Shown: piece by piece, positions 32,234-41,693 of the stretch
How the letters are laid out: each line of letters starts with the position of its first letter
How positions within the stretch are numbered: the stretch's first letter is position 1
Source: Bacillota bacterium
GTDB lineage: Bacteria; Bacillota; Clostridia; Lachnospirales; Bianqueaceae
Length of the DNA: 64,000 nucleotides
Direction of reading: 5' to 3'
Assembly: GCA_017441925.1 (NCBI GenBank)
Contig: JAFRUE010000002.1
Span: 248,001 to 312,000 of the forward strand
The notes under the pieces: generated by a model
Told to the model about the DNA's origin: nothing
What the model saw: the letters and a program-made list of their open reading frames with translations, nothing else
The model's database searches: none
Made by a program: the position numbers and the translations under genes

Positions 32234-35014
32234 TTACTTCACCTTCTTCAGCACGATGGACTCGTTGCCGAGGACGGAGAAGCTGCCGGAGACCTTGCCG
32301 AGATCCGCGTATCCGCCGTTCTCCGACGCCGGCCGGATGCTCGAATACACGATTTCATAGGTACCGTCAAGCTCCGCGTTGAATCCCGTAATGGAATGGA
32401 TCACTGTATAATCGCCGATGCTGTAGCGGATATTGCCGTTGTCAGAAGTGACTTCAGACAGTTTGCTGCTGATCTCTTCTCTGGACGCCAGGCGGAATTC
32501 CGGAGTATTCCTGCGGAAGGCGATGATCTCGCATGTCTTGTCGAAGACTTCGCTGTATGAGATCTTCAGCGAATAATCCATCACGTTGATGTAATCGCCG
32601 ACATTATAGGAATTGCCGGAATACTTGCCCGTCATATCATCATACTTGCTGCGCATGAACTCTTCGCCTTCCTGGATGAAGGGAACGCCCTCCGCCAGGA
32701 AAATGATCGCGTCCGCCTGTGTGTAGGCTGCCTGCAGGCGGTCTTCATTCATGGTCTGGACAAGCTGATCATACAATGTATAGTTGTCGTGGCAGGACAC
32801 ATAATTGAGGACCAGGTTCGGATCGATATTCTGCGTCTTGACTGTCCCTTTCGAGAACATGCCTGCCACGCACATCGCGATGACGGACGCGTCGGAAGAA
32901 CTGCCCTGCACATAACCCTTGCCCGGGTTGTTCTCGCCGCGCACCGCGTTGCGGATCACGTCGTTGAACGCGCCGACCATCACTTTGTTTCCGCTGAAAT
33001 AATCCTGCGCCAGGGATTCCTGCACCGTCATCTGCTCCGACAGTTTGGTATCGCTGGTCCCGCCTTTCAGCTTGGACGCGCCGCCTGCCCACGGTTCACC
33101 GTAGATCATGATGTCCGGATAAACGGCATGGCAGTCGTTATAGATATCGATCATGGTCTGGTTGTCGATCAGGCCCATGAGATCGAAGCGGAAACCGGAG
33201 ATATGGTACTCATTCACCCAGAACAGACAGGATTCGCGGAAGAATTTGTTCACCATATAGCGTTCCGACGCCATCTCGTTGCCGCAGCCGGATCCGTTGT
33301 AGAAAGCTCCATTGGACTTGGTGCGGTAGTAATAATACGGCACCAGCAGGTTGAAATTGGAATTCTCGGAGCTCGAGGTGTGGTTGTAGACCACGTCCAT
33401 GTTAATGGCAATGCCTGCTTTGTGCATGGCCATCACCATCTGCTTGAACTCTTTGATGCGCGTATAGCCGTCATACGGATCCGTGGAATAACTTCCTTCG
33501 AGAACGTTATAGTTCAGCGGATCGTAGCCCCAGTTGTAGTTGTCAGGGGACATTGAGCTGTTCGGCTTGCTTTCATCCACCGAAGAAAAATCATATACAG
33601 GCTGCAGCTGTACGTGCGTAACGCCAAGCTCCTTAATGTGATCGAGGCTTGTCTTCACCGTTACGCCGCTCTGCGTAAACGTACCGCCCTGCGCCAGGCC
33701 CAGGAATTTGCCCCGGATCTCCTCCGGCAGACCACTGGTCCCACTGATGGTCATGTCCCTCACGTGCGCTTCATAGATCACCGCATCGACGTTATTACCG
33801 CTGAACGGCCTTGTATCCGCATCCCAGCCCGGAATGCTCTGGTTCAGCCTGTCAAAATCAACGATCATACCGCGGCGGCCGTTCACACCCGCGCTCTTCG
33901 CGTAAGGATCCACAACTTCATTGGTCCCAAGGGAATTGGTCACCGTATACGTATAATACCTGCCGTCCAGATCCTCAGGCGCGGAATACGTCCAGGTGCC
34001 CTTCTCGCCTTTCTGCATCTCATAGACAGCCGCTGGCTCTTTCTCCGTCTCATAATCGCCGGTATTGTAGATGTTGAGCTTTACTGCCGTACTGGTCGGA
34101 GCCCATACCCGGAAGTTCGTGCCGGCAGCAGCAAAAGTCACGCCCAGATCGTCGCCGTCGTAGATATATTTCTCGTTAAACTCGGCCGTATCGAAATAAT
34201 ACGTCATCATCAGACCTACCTTGTTGATCCAGCTTGCGTCGAAACGGTAGCTTACCGTCACCACATCGCAGAGATCGACTGGATCGGCAAGCACCAGATT
34301 CACCATTTTGAGGGTAGTATCGTACTCACCCATGGTGAAATTCCCGTACTCTTCCTGATTGACAGAAACGGAAAAACGCGCCTGGTACGGTTTGAAATCT
34401 TCCGCAAGAGGCTTGAAATAAACGCTGATGGTTTTGGAGTCCCGGAGCATCGCGTAATTCACGATGGATTTGCACGCATTCTCCTCGGTATCGAAGACCG
34501 TGGACTCGGTCGTACGCACGTACACGTTCTGAATACCGTCCGGTGTCTCCGGCAGGATGTCGATGGAACGGTCCCCGTCCGGATCTTTAGACCAGTTATC
34601 GGTACGGATGATGAAGCCCAGCTTATCGACCGGCTTCCCTTCACCGATGACCTCAAGCGACAGATCGGCGTAGACACCGTAATCGTCATAGCCGGTGAAT
34701 TCATAGGCCGCACCGTTGCCGTTATTGGTCATGTCCCATGCCCACACGTTCCATGCCACATAAGAACTGCGGTCGTTATTGGTATCGTCATTCCTGCGGT
34801 AATGCAGCCGCACGGTCTTAGTCGGCGCTTCCGGCATGGAGGAATGATCCACCGTGTCTTTGGTATACTGACTGATGACGTCGCCCGCCGGAATCAGTTT
34901 GATCGGTTTGTCGTCGGGACCTTCCTTGCCGCTCCCGCAGCCGGTGAAGACCGCCGAAACGGCCAGAATGACGACCAGTACCAGTGACAGCCATTTCCTG
35001 GCATTTTTACGCAT
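32234..35014 (-). CDS. pulA: Cell-surface type I pullulanase lipoprotein (GH13)
   Basis: The 926-residue protein has a lipoprotein signal (lipobox FTGCGSG, Cys26). The first 290 residues contain beta-rich starch-binding and linker modules, including one like CBM41. An E-set domain (GVTFAAAGTNFRVWAPT) begins near residue 290. The GH13 barrel follows with the four conserved regions: DVVYNH, GFRFDLMG (nucleophile Asp), YGEPW (acid Glu) and VSCHDN. YNWGYDP is the pullulanase signature. It debranches alpha-1,6 links in starch and pullulan at the cell surface. GGAGGACA precedes the ATG, 15 bases after the amylase stop. Confidence 0.95.
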   Translation of the reverse strand: MRKNARKWLSLVLVVILAVSAVFTGCGSGKEGPDDKPIKLIPAGDVISQYTKDTVDHSSMPEAPTKTVRLHYRRNDDTNNDRSSYVAWNVWAWDMTNNGNGAAYEFTGYDDYGVYADLSLEVIGEGKPVDKLGFIIRTDNWSKDPDGDRSIDILPETPDGIQNVYVRTTESTVFDTEENACKSIVNYAMLRDSKTISVYFKPLAEDFKPYQARFSVSVNQEEYGNFTMGEYDTTLKMVNLVLADPVDLCDVVTVSYRFDASWINKVGLMMTYYFDTAEFNEKYIYDGDDLGVTFAAAGTNFRVWAPTSTAVKLNIYNTGDYETEKEPAAVYEMQKGEKGTWTYSAPEDLDGRYYTYTVTNSLGTNEVVDPYAKSAGVNGRRGMIVDFDRLNQSIPGWDADTRPFSGNNVDAVIYEAHVRDMTISGTSGLPEEIRGKFLGLAQGGTFTQSGVTVKTSLDHIKELGVTHVQLQPVYDFSSVDESKPNSSMSPDNYNWGYDPLNYNVLEGSYSTDPYDGYTRIKEFKQMVMAMHKAGIAINMDVVYNHTSSSENSNFNLLVPYYYYRTKSNGAFYNGSGCGNEMASERYMVNKFFRESCLFWVNEYHISGFRFDLMGLIDNQTMIDIYNDCHAVYPDIMIYGEPWAGGASKLKGGTSDTKLSEQMTVQESLAQDYFSGNKVMVGAFNDVIRNAVRGENNPGKGYVQGSSSDASVIAMCVAGMFSKGTVKTQNIDPNLVLNYVSCHDNYTLYDQLVQTMNEDRLQAAYTQADAIIFLAEGVPFIQEGEEFMRSKYDDMTGKYSGNSYNVGDYINVMDYSLKISYSEVFDKTCEIIAFRRNTPEFRLASREEISSKLSEVTSDNGNIRYSIGDYTVIHSITGFNAELDGTYEIVYSSIRPASENGGYADLGKVSGSFSVLGNESIVLKKVK

Positions 35015-35029
35015 GCTCTTGTCCTCCGA

Positions 35030-37012
35030 TTAGAAACCTGACAGATCGATGAAGCCCTGCTTCAGCAGATCGCCTTTGATATCGCTGCTCTGTTTGATCA
35101 CATTGGGATCCCAGTTCGCCGGATCCTTGATCTCGTAGCCCTTCTCAAACACAGCAACAAGGAAGCCTGTCATCCCCGCGGTATCCACGAGCAGGACACC
35201 GTCGCGGATCTCATAGTCCTTGCTCCATCTGCCGGGATTCCAGCTCCAGATATACAGTTCATACTGATCGTTCAGATACTTGGGATCCAGGCCGAGCACA
35301 TTGAACCCGCCCTCGGCAAGGTCAAGCTGCCGGTAGGTAAACGTCTGTTCGAACACGTTTACGCCCTTGCTGAGACAGACCGTCAGATCCACGCTGCCAT
35401 TCACGACGTGATCCGCCAGCTGGACCTCAGCCTCCCCGTCGATCGTCTGTCTGCCGGACGCGTCGCCGTTGAAGTAATAATATGCTTCGTCGCAGTTCTT
35501 CGTCTTAAGGCTGATGGTCTTGTCGCCCACGAAGGAGCAGTCACGCTCGGAGACCGTAATCTCCGGATGAATGTCCTTAGTCCGCGTGATGACAGCCATG
35601 CCGTTTGCCTCAAACTGCACATAGGCAACATGTTTGGATACAACGACTTTGCTGCCTGTCAGCGCGTCATAATAATTCCCGTCATCCAGATGCGGCACCG
35701 CGACCTTGACGGTTTTGGACGTGTCCACGTCACCGACGTTCAGGATCAGCGCGCCCTGGTCGTCTGCTTTGATCTTCTCGTTCACATAGCAGGTACCGTC
35801 CACGGATTCATAGGAATCCGCATCGTAGAAACGGTTATGGAAGCGGTTATTCACCGCGACATATTCACTTTCATAAGCGTAGGAACCGATCTGTCCTACA
35901 GTCAGTTCTTCCGTGGGTCTAGCGAGATACAGGCCGCCGAGGCCTTTCTTGGCTGCGATCAGCGACCAGTATTTGGCTACCCGCACGTCAGAATAATGGG
36001 TATTGGTAGTAACGTATTCGTCATGACTCTCCACCCACGCGATCAGCTGGGAGGCGTCATCCGTCTTAAGCTGTGCTTCCAGGACCTTGGAAGCGTCTTT
36101 GCTGGCGAAAACATTCTTAAGCTGAGCGATATATCCGTCGTCTGTGATCCGCATGTACTGCAGATACGCCGACAGGCTCCTGCCGCTCGGTGAATTCAGG
36201 ATCTCGCCGTATACATACAATTCTTTACCGGTCCTGTCCCGGTAATACTGTTTGGCCTCTTCCAGCGTATTCTCCCAGAAATCACTCGGATAATCCGGAT
36301 CGCTCGAGGTCTCCACGTGCTTGGCGGCGTCAAATCGGAAGCCGTCAATGCCTGCGTCGATACATTCTTTAAGGAGCGAAAGCACCCGCTCCTGCACATA
36401 GGGATTGGCCGTATTCAGATCCGGCAGATTCCCGTAAGCGTAATACTGGGTCTCCGCGCCGGAACCGGCCGCGTTTCTGTTGTGATGGAACGTCAGGCCG
36501 ACACCGTCGACGTCCTCGTTCCGGTTGTTATAGAGCACCGGCTCATACTCTGCCACGGCAGGCGAAACTGTCGGGGTCCCGTCTTCTTCCTTGTCCTCGT
36601 CATCGGTGGTCGCCATATGGTTGACTACGATATCCGCAAGAATGCAGATGCCGTATTTCTCCGCCTCACTGCACAGGAGCGCGAGCTCCTCAGGACTGCC
36701 GAGCGCGGAATTGTCGCCGATACTGAAACTGAGCGGCTGATAGAAAGCCCACCAGGCGGATCCGCCGCTCTTTGGCTGCTGCACGGGCATGGTCAGAACA
36801 TTCTTGAAACCGGCGTTCGCGATATTCTCCAGATTGATCATGATCTCATGATACGTCCAGTTGAACGCATGCAGCGTCAGCCCGTCCTCGGCATTTTCCG
36901 GCAGGCTGTCGGCATAATGATCCTCAAAATCCTCAAAAACCGGAATCCTGCTGCAGCCTATGGCATTCAGGCCAAGCAGCAGCACCAGCAGCAATGATAT
37001 CGCTTTTTTCAT
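35030..37012 (-). CDS. Cell-surface alpha-amylase lipoprotein (GH13)
   Basis: This 660-residue protein starts MKKAISLLLV, has a lipobox NAIGCSR (Cys20) and GGGAGGGG upstream. The GH13 barrel shows ADIVVNH, GFRFDAAKH with the nucleophile Asp, YGEIL with the acid Glu, and WVESHDE. Residues after about 440 form a C-terminal beta domain followed by a further beta-sandwich with WNPGRWSKD motifs, probably a CBM26-like starch-binding module. It would cut alpha-1,4 bonds in starch outside the cell. It follows the starch-binding lipoprotein gene across a leaky-looking terminator. Confidence 0.94.
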   Translation of the reverse strand: MKKAISLLLVLLLGLNAIGCSRIPVFEDFEDHYADSLPENAEDGLTLHAFNWTYHEIMINLENIANAGFKNVLTMPVQQPKSGGSAWWAFYQPLSFSIGDNSALGSPEELALLCSEAEKYGICILADIVVNHMATTDDEDKEEDGTPTVSPAVAEYEPVLYNNRNEDVDGVGLTFHHNRNAAGSGAETQYYAYGNLPDLNTANPYVQERVLSLLKECIDAGIDGFRFDAAKHVETSSDPDYPSDFWENTLEEAKQYYRDRTGKELYVYGEILNSPSGRSLSAYLQYMRITDDGYIAQLKNVFASKDASKVLEAQLKTDDASQLIAWVESHDEYVTTNTHYSDVRVAKYWSLIAAKKGLGGLYLARPTEELTVGQIGSYAYESEYVAVNNRFHNRFYDADSYESVDGTCYVNEKIKADDQGALILNVGDVDTSKTVKVAVPHLDDGNYYDALTGSKVVVSKHVAYVQFEANGMAVITRTKDIHPEITVSERDCSFVGDKTISLKTKNCDEAYYYFNGDASGRQTIDGEAEVQLADHVVNGSVDLTVCLSKGVNVFEQTFTYRQLDLAEGGFNVLGLDPKYLNDQYELYIWSWNPGRWSKDYEIRDGVLLVDTAGMTGFLVAVFEKGYEIKDPANWDPNVIKQSSDIKGDLLKQGFIDLSGF

Positions 37013-37087
37013 GGGATCCCCTCCCCCGCAGCAGATGGATTGACCGGAAAACGCTGATGTCTTCCCGGACATATACTAAAAAGAACA

Positions 37088-37122
37088 GGCTGACGTTCTG
37101 TCAGTATGACAAAACGCCAGCC
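37088..37122 (-). terminator. Intra-operon terminator/attenuator after the starch-binding protein gene
   Basis: Reading minus, GGCTGGCGTT pairs with AACGTCAGCC (one G-T) and encloses a second perfect stem TGTCA/TGACA; a TTCTTTTT tract follows. It starts 16 bases after the upstream stop codon and lies 76 bases before the amylase ATG. Confidence 0.8.
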
Positions 37123-37137
37123 CATGTCTGCAGTTTT

Positions 37138-38094
37138 TTATTTCGCTACAGCCTCAACTACCGCATTGCCATCAGCAAATGTGATCGTTACGGTATAGGT
37201 GCCGTCCTTCTCGCATTTCAGGTTTTCAGCACCGTCACCCCAGCTGTAAGTCCAGTCGCCGTCTGCACGGACCTTGAACTCGTCTCCGGCCTTCAGAGTG
37301 ACCTCACCGGCCCAGGCATTGTCGCCGGCCGGTTCCATAGCTACGTCTGCATTCCACTCGGATCCGGCAAAGCTGCCGATGATGCCGTAGGTATGGTCAG
37401 CAGGTACGAACTCCAGGACTTCTTCGTAAGCGATGCCTTCCTTGGCTTCCTTCAGAACCAGGCCGATTCCATAGCCGGGCTGTCCGGGAGCAGAAGCATT
37501 CTTATACTGAGCGATAACCAGCGTGTAGACGCCTGCGCCGCCGATAACGACCGGATTGCTTGCCCAGCTGAATCCGTTCTCATCAGCTTCTTCCTGCCAT
37601 ACCGGCATGAACATGGTAGCCGGAGTCAGGGACTCTGCATAAGCGGTCTTAGGATCGGAGATCCACTGATCCTCAGCATAGACCTTGTTGTCGCCGTCGG
37701 CGTCAACGGTGCACTGTGCAATCTTGAACGCATAGGAGCCGTTTGCATGATACAGCTTGCCGTCGATCAGGCAGTCCGTCGTCCAGCCTGCATCGTTGGT
37801 TCCGAAGATCAGGTCGACCTTGTACAGATACTTGACTTCTTTCTTGGAAAGCGTGTCAAAGAGGCTCTGATCGATCGCCTTCACATCATTCAGTCCGATC
37901 GCGGTCAGCGCGGACTTCTCGTATACGGCTGTATCCTTGCCGTTCCATCCGTTCTCGGTGCCGTCAGACAGCAGGAACTGACCGTGAGCTACCCATGCGG
38001 CGTGGCCTTCATCGGCCAGAGGCTTGGACTGAGCGCAAGCTGCCAGACTAAGGATCATTACCATAGCCAGCAGAGCTGCAATAAATTTCTTCAT
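37138..38094 (-). CDS. Starch-binding lipoprotein with SusE/F-like C-terminal domain
   Basis: The 318-residue protein has a lipoprotein signal (lipobox LAACAQ, Cys20), so it is displayed at the surface. The C-terminal 85 residues (GIIGSFAGSEWNADVAM, then FKVRADGDWTYSWGD, then GTYTVTITF) closely follow the pattern of starch-binding beta-sandwich domains in SusE/SusF, with the tryptophans that stack on glucose rings. The N-terminal half is a separate beta-rich domain of unknown binding. AAAGGAGG lies upstream. It is the first gene of the starch operon and probably the most abundantly expressed. Confidence 0.82.
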   Translation of the reverse strand: MKKFIAALLAMVMILSLAACAQSKPLADEGHAAWVAHGQFLLSDGTENGWNGKDTAVYEKSALTAIGLNDVKAIDQSLFDTLSKKEVKYLYKVDLIFGTNDAGWTTDCLIDGKLYHANGSYAFKIAQCTVDADGDNKVYAEDQWISDPKTAYAESLTPATMFMPVWQEEADENGFSWASNPVVIGGAGVYTLVIAQYKNASAPGQPGYGIGLVLKEAKEGIAYEEVLEFVPADHTYGIIGSFAGSEWNADVAMEPAGDNAWAGEVTLKAGDEFKVRADGDWTYSWGDGAENLKCEKDGTYTVTITFADGNAVVEAVAK

Positions 38095-38120
38095 TGTTTT
38101 TCCTCCTTTTTGAAAAAACA

Positions 38121-38291
38121 TTGTTTATATTATGCCGCGGCCCATGAGGCCATCAGGCATAGTAACATGATAAAAAACACAACACAGCTTGCGCTGGGCT
38201 GCTTACCGATTTAATACATCCAAAGAACATACTCCTGACTGATCTAAACTGTCCCCTCCGGTGAATTCAACTGATTTTTTTGTTTATATTA
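38121..38291. repeat. 12-bp direct repeat bounding the starch-operon leader
   Basis: TTGTTTATATTA occurs at 38121-38132 and again at 38280-38291, with no mismatch. The outer copy contains the -10 element. The bracketed 147 bases contain a hairpin (TATGCC, GGCC / GGCC, GGCATA, 38131-38161) near the coding start. The pair could be a target duplication around an old insertion or a duplicated protein site. Confidence 0.6.
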
Positions 38292-38314
38292 CCACAAGAT
38301 TACAAATAAATCAA
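38286..38314 (-). promoter_or_regulatory. Promoter of the starch operon
   Basis: Reading minus, TTGATT and TAATAT are separated by 17 bases. Transcription from here would produce a leader of about 185 bases before the starch-binding protein ATG, which is long for this window. No clear catabolite-response element is visible. Confidence 0.6.
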
Positions 38315-38334
38315 TACTTATTTACAAAAACAAA

Positions 38335-39102
38335 TTACAGATGAACACCGGACGCAGTGATAAGCCAGATGATCAGAAGATGTAAAGGATAAACGATATA
38401 GAATATCCACCGGCTGAATGCTGACCTGCTGCCCGGCCTGCCGTTATACCAGATCAGAAACGGTATGACCAGGAAAAGCCCTGCCTGCCACAGCTCTCCG
38501 TACCAGTGCAGTCCCTTCATCGAAAGGACCGTTGCTGCACTGACGAGCTGGATCATGCATACTGCAGCATAATACTGGATCTGCATCTTCCGGTCCTCGT
38601 GGTACTGATAGAAGACCCATGCCATGAGCGGACCGATCACGCCCCAGTCGCACCAGTATGTAACGGCGATAAGCGCCAGAACCACGGCACGGTTCAGAAA
38701 ACCATTGTTGATCTTCTCGACGGCGGTCAGCATCAGAAAGAGGATGAACAGCGTAATGATCACATTGAAATCCGCTGCGAACAGCTTATTGTAATGCGAC
38801 AGTGCATACGGTATTTGCGATAACAGTCCGAATACGAACAGTCTGGCTCCGTATTTCCGGCGCGACGACGTATGAATAAAACCTTCAACCAGGAAGAAGA
38901 TCATGATCGGGCCCGTGAGCCTTCCGATGACACGCATCGCCGCATACAGCGCGATGCGTGCTGTCGACGCTTCCGCAATTCCGGGCGCCAAAAAGAACAC
39001 CGCGACGTGATCGATCAGCATCGCGATGACTGCAATATACTTGATCTGATTCCGGTCCAGGCTGGGTCTTGCCACTCTTCTGCACCTCATTGTCCGGATC
39101 AT
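38335..39102 (-). CDS. TraX-family acyltransferase-like membrane protein
   Basis: The protein is up to 255 residues with about eight hydrophobic helices and the TraX opening IKYIAVIAMLIDHVAVFF with its conserved Asp-His pair. A GTG at 39075 (giving RPSLDRNQIKY near the start) has a better ribosome site, GAGGTG 7 bases upstream, than the outer ATG, so the real protein may be 246 residues. TraX acetylates F pilin in Enterobacteria; Firmicutes homologues are of unknown substrate and resemble membrane-bound O-acyltransferases. It follows the desulfidase gene closely. Confidence 0.85.
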   Translation of the reverse strand: MIRTMRCRRVARPSLDRNQIKYIAVIAMLIDHVAVFFLAPGIAEASTARIALYAAMRVIGRLTGPIMIFFLVEGFIHTSSRRKYGARLFVFGLLSQIPYALSHYNKLFAADFNVIITLFILFLMLTAVEKINNGFLNRAVVLALIAVTYWCDWGVIGPLMAWVFYQYHEDRKMQIQYYAAVCMIQLVSAATVLSMKGLHWYGELWQAGLFLVIPFLIWYNGRPGSRSAFSRWIFYIVYPLHLLIIWLITASGVHL

Positions 39103-39112
39103 GAGCCGGCGG

Positions 39113-40396
39113 TCAGCCGTTTTCCGTCATCATCCGGATGATCTCGGTATCTGTTCCTCTCATGCCGATACGGCCCAGACGGCTGAAATTCGCGATCGAG
39201 TTCTCAACGCCTTTCACGACGATACCGTCGCCTCCGTAGAACTGCTGTCCGTTTTTGTACATGTCATAACCAAGAATACCCGTATCCACCGCCGTCGCGA
39301 TCTTGGCCGCGCAGGAGGATTTGGCGCCGTCGCAGATGATTCCGGATGAAATCGCGAGGGCATTGACGATCGTATGCGCGATGACCTTTTCATTACCTCC
39401 GTAGAGATACGCGATACCGGCTCCTGCCCCCGCTCCCGCGCTGATCGCGCCGCAATAAGCCGACAGACGGCCGATCCCGTACTTCGCATGCAGTGTGATC
39501 AGATTGGAAATCAACAGCGCTCTGTAGAGTTTATCCTTATCCGCCTGCAGTTCTTTCGCGTATTCAATAACAGGAAGCGAAGCCGTGATTCCCTGGTTCC
39601 CGCTGCCGGAACAGATTACGACCGGCATCTCGCAGCCGTTCATCCGGGCATCCGATCCTGCAGCCGCGCTGGCCTTTGCTCTTGTACGGACATCATTTCC
39701 CGTCGTCAGCAGGACCTTGCCGATATTCGCGCCGTAATCGTGACGCAGGCCTTCCTGCGAAATAGCCGTATTCATCTCGATCTGCCGGTCCAGCGTCTCG
39801 CGTATGTCTTCGATCTCGCACGTATCGGCAAAATCACAGATATCTTTTACCGTAAGCAGATCATAGTCCGGAAGGCTGTCCGCGTCTTCCTGTCCAGCGT
39901 CCGGATCTTTCTCAAAAAGCACCTCTCCGTCCTTCTCGATCAGAACGATATTCGCGTGCTCGTTAGCTATACGAACTTTTGCGCTTGACTCGCCGCGGCA
40001 GACCGTGACGATCATATCAAGAAGCTGCTCGGATTCCAGCGGCTCGATCTCAATATCAATCTCTTCCAGGAACCGGCCCAGTTCCGCCCGGGATTCCGGA
40101 GAAACCTTCGCAATAACCTGCAGCTCGGCATTCTCATCTCCCCCGAGGATACCAATCGCCGCGGCGGCGGCGATACCGCGCCTCCCATCTGTATTGGGTA
40201 CGACAACACTTTTGACGTTCTTGATGATATTGCCGCTTGCCTCCACAACAACACGGTCCGGCAGTTCTCCAAGAACCGCCCGTGCTTTAGCCGCACAGTA
40301 AGCAAGTGCGATCGGTTCGGTACATCCCATCGCACAGACAAGTTCGCGTTTCAGAATCTCCACATACGTACGATAAATAAGACTGTTCCGTTCCAT
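39113..40396 (-). CDS. L-cysteine desulfidase family protein (CyuA/YhaM, UPF0597)
   Basis: The 427-residue protein has the serine-dehydratase-alpha-like fold of UPF0597: CAMGCTEPIALAYC at residue 21, the central VICSGSGNQG near residue 264, a glycine/alanine-rich ISAGAGAGAGIAYL segment and GIICDGAKSSC near residue 350. The spaced cysteines would hold an oxygen-sensitive [4Fe-4S] cluster. Members degrade L-cysteine to pyruvate, ammonia and sulfide, or act on related amino acids. It begins a transcription unit with the TraX gene. No CyuP-type permease is adjacent. Confidence 0.9.
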   Translation of the reverse strand: MERNSLIYRTYVEILKRELVCAMGCTEPIALAYCAAKARAVLGELPDRVVVEASGNIIKNVKSVVVPNTDGRRGIAAAAAIGILGGDENAELQVIAKVSPESRAELGRFLEEIDIEIEPLESEQLLDMIVTVCRGESSAKVRIANEHANIVLIEKDGEVLFEKDPDAGQEDADSLPDYDLLTVKDICDFADTCEIEDIRETLDRQIEMNTAISQEGLRHDYGANIGKVLLTTGNDVRTRAKASAAAGSDARMNGCEMPVVICSGSGNQGITASLPVIEYAKELQADKDKLYRALLISNLITLHAKYGIGRLSAYCGAISAGAGAGAGIAYLYGGNEKVIAHTIVNALAISSGIICDGAKSSCAAKIATAVDTGILGYDMYKNGQQFYGGDGIVVKGVENSIANFSRLGRIGMRGTDTEIIRMMTENG

Positions 40397-40427
40397 GTTA
40401 CTGATCCTTTCCTGACCGGGAGACTGG

Positions 40428-41654
40428 TTATTCTGTAATACAGGCGAGCAGCTTATCGATCTGCGCGTCCGTCATGCCGGCGTTCACCAGATAATTTCTT
40501 GCATATACCGAAAGATCTGCTGTCGTGATATCCACGCTGTCGTCCCCGACAACCACGCGGATCATAGCCACAAGGTTTTTGTCAAGGATCACATCATATT
40601 TGGCCGGGTCGGATCCTTTGCTGATCTTGTAATAATTATCGTAGGTAACCATATAGTCATCTACGATTTCCTCATAGCTGGCTCCGGCAAGTGCTTCGAT
40701 CAGCATGCATACGAAACCTGTCCTGTCCTTGCCCTCCGTACAGTGGACAAGATACGGGCCTTCTTTTTCCGACATGGCAGTGAGACCTGCTACGAGCTTA
40801 TCTGTGAATTCATCTGAAGTGAAATTCATATTCATCGCCAGAGGGATGACGTTCCCGCTTTCATAGAGAGCCAGGAAATACGGTGAATCAAAATCGTCAG
40901 CAGCCATGTATTTCTCGATTTTTGCGTCATTGTCCGACAGATTCAGGATGCATCTGACCTGCGCTTTGGAGATGAGCGCATCGACATAAGACGCACGGTT
41001 ATGCTGATTGTCACATGGGGAAGCCGCGCGGTACAGAATGTTTTCCTTCAGATCGCCTACCGCGGCATTTCTGAAATTCGCGAAGACCTCGTCGCTCGGA
41101 TATTTCTCCCGCTCATCATAATAATGAATGTCCCTGGCTGCCTGAATGTCCGCATACTTACCATGCTCGTTAAGATAAACGCTTGCTGTACAGTGCCCGT
41201 CAAGCTTTGCCTGCGCGAAAAGGCCGTTCCCGCGCGCGGAATCAGCTGTGTCCGGCGCGGCGTACAGATTGCCTTCTTCCCAGAGGTCCTGTCCGTAGTT
41301 AATCGCGGCCTTAATGTAGTCATAGCCCGGATAAGCGATCAGCAGCGCCTCTCCCACATCGACGTAATAACCGTTGTAATACGGGACATCCTCAAGCGTA
41401 TAGCCATTGGAGAAAACGACCTTGACGCTGTCGCCGTACTGAAATCCCAGCTTGTTGAAATCATCGATGCCGATCTCGATATAAACCCCTCCGAATTCCG
41501 GTTCATGCTGGATAGCGCAGCCTTCGATCCTGATGCCATCGCCCTCCGGTCCGGACTCTTTCTGCCCGCAGGCCGCCATGGAAAGGCAAAGCACAAAACA
41601 CATCAGAAACGCAGTCAGCCGCGCTGCGTATGTTCCCTTGAACGAGCTTTTCAT
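40428..41654 (-). CDS. Lipoprotein tyrosine phosphatase with N-terminal SAM-hydrolase-like domain
   Basis: The 408-residue protein has a lipoprotein signal (lipobox SMAACG, Cys29). Residues 205-408 form a protein-tyrosine/phosphoinositide phosphatase domain of the Y_phosphatase3 type with the active-site loop HCTEGKDRTG (Cys305, Arg311). Residues about 40-125 (GDSVKVVFSNGYTLEDVPYY, then the AINYGQ segment) resemble the C-terminal beta domain of SAM hydroxide adenosyltransferases. Extracellular phosphatases of this sort have been linked to phosphate scavenging and virulence in other bacteria; the substrate here is unknown. A remnant of a second copy is at 62925-63260. Confidence 0.85.
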   Translation of the reverse strand: MKSSFKGTYAARLTAFLMCFVLCLSMAACGQKESGPEGDGIRIEGCAIQHEPEFGGVYIEIGIDDFNKLGFQYGDSVKVVFSNGYTLEDVPYYNGYYVDVGEALLIAYPGYDYIKAAINYGQDLWEEGNLYAAPDTADSARGNGLFAQAKLDGHCTASVYLNEHGKYADIQAARDIHYYDEREKYPSDEVFANFRNAAVGDLKENILYRAASPCDNQHNRASYVDALISKAQVRCILNLSDNDAKIEKYMAADDFDSPYFLALYESGNVIPLAMNMNFTSDEFTDKLVAGLTAMSEKEGPYLVHCTEGKDRTGFVCMLIEALAGASYEEIVDDYMVTYDNYYKISKGSDPAKYDVILDKNLVAMIRVVVGDDSVDITTADLSVYARNYLVNAGMTDAQIDKLLACITE

Positions 41655-41693
41655 ATCCGGTATCCTTTCTGTCTGCCGTCTCCGGCCAGAGAG

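Noticed and set aside
38192-38216. Catabolite-response element in the starch leader
   Set aside because: A TTAAATCGGTAAGC stretch only partly matches the cre consensus and lacks the expected dyad, so it is not reported as a site.
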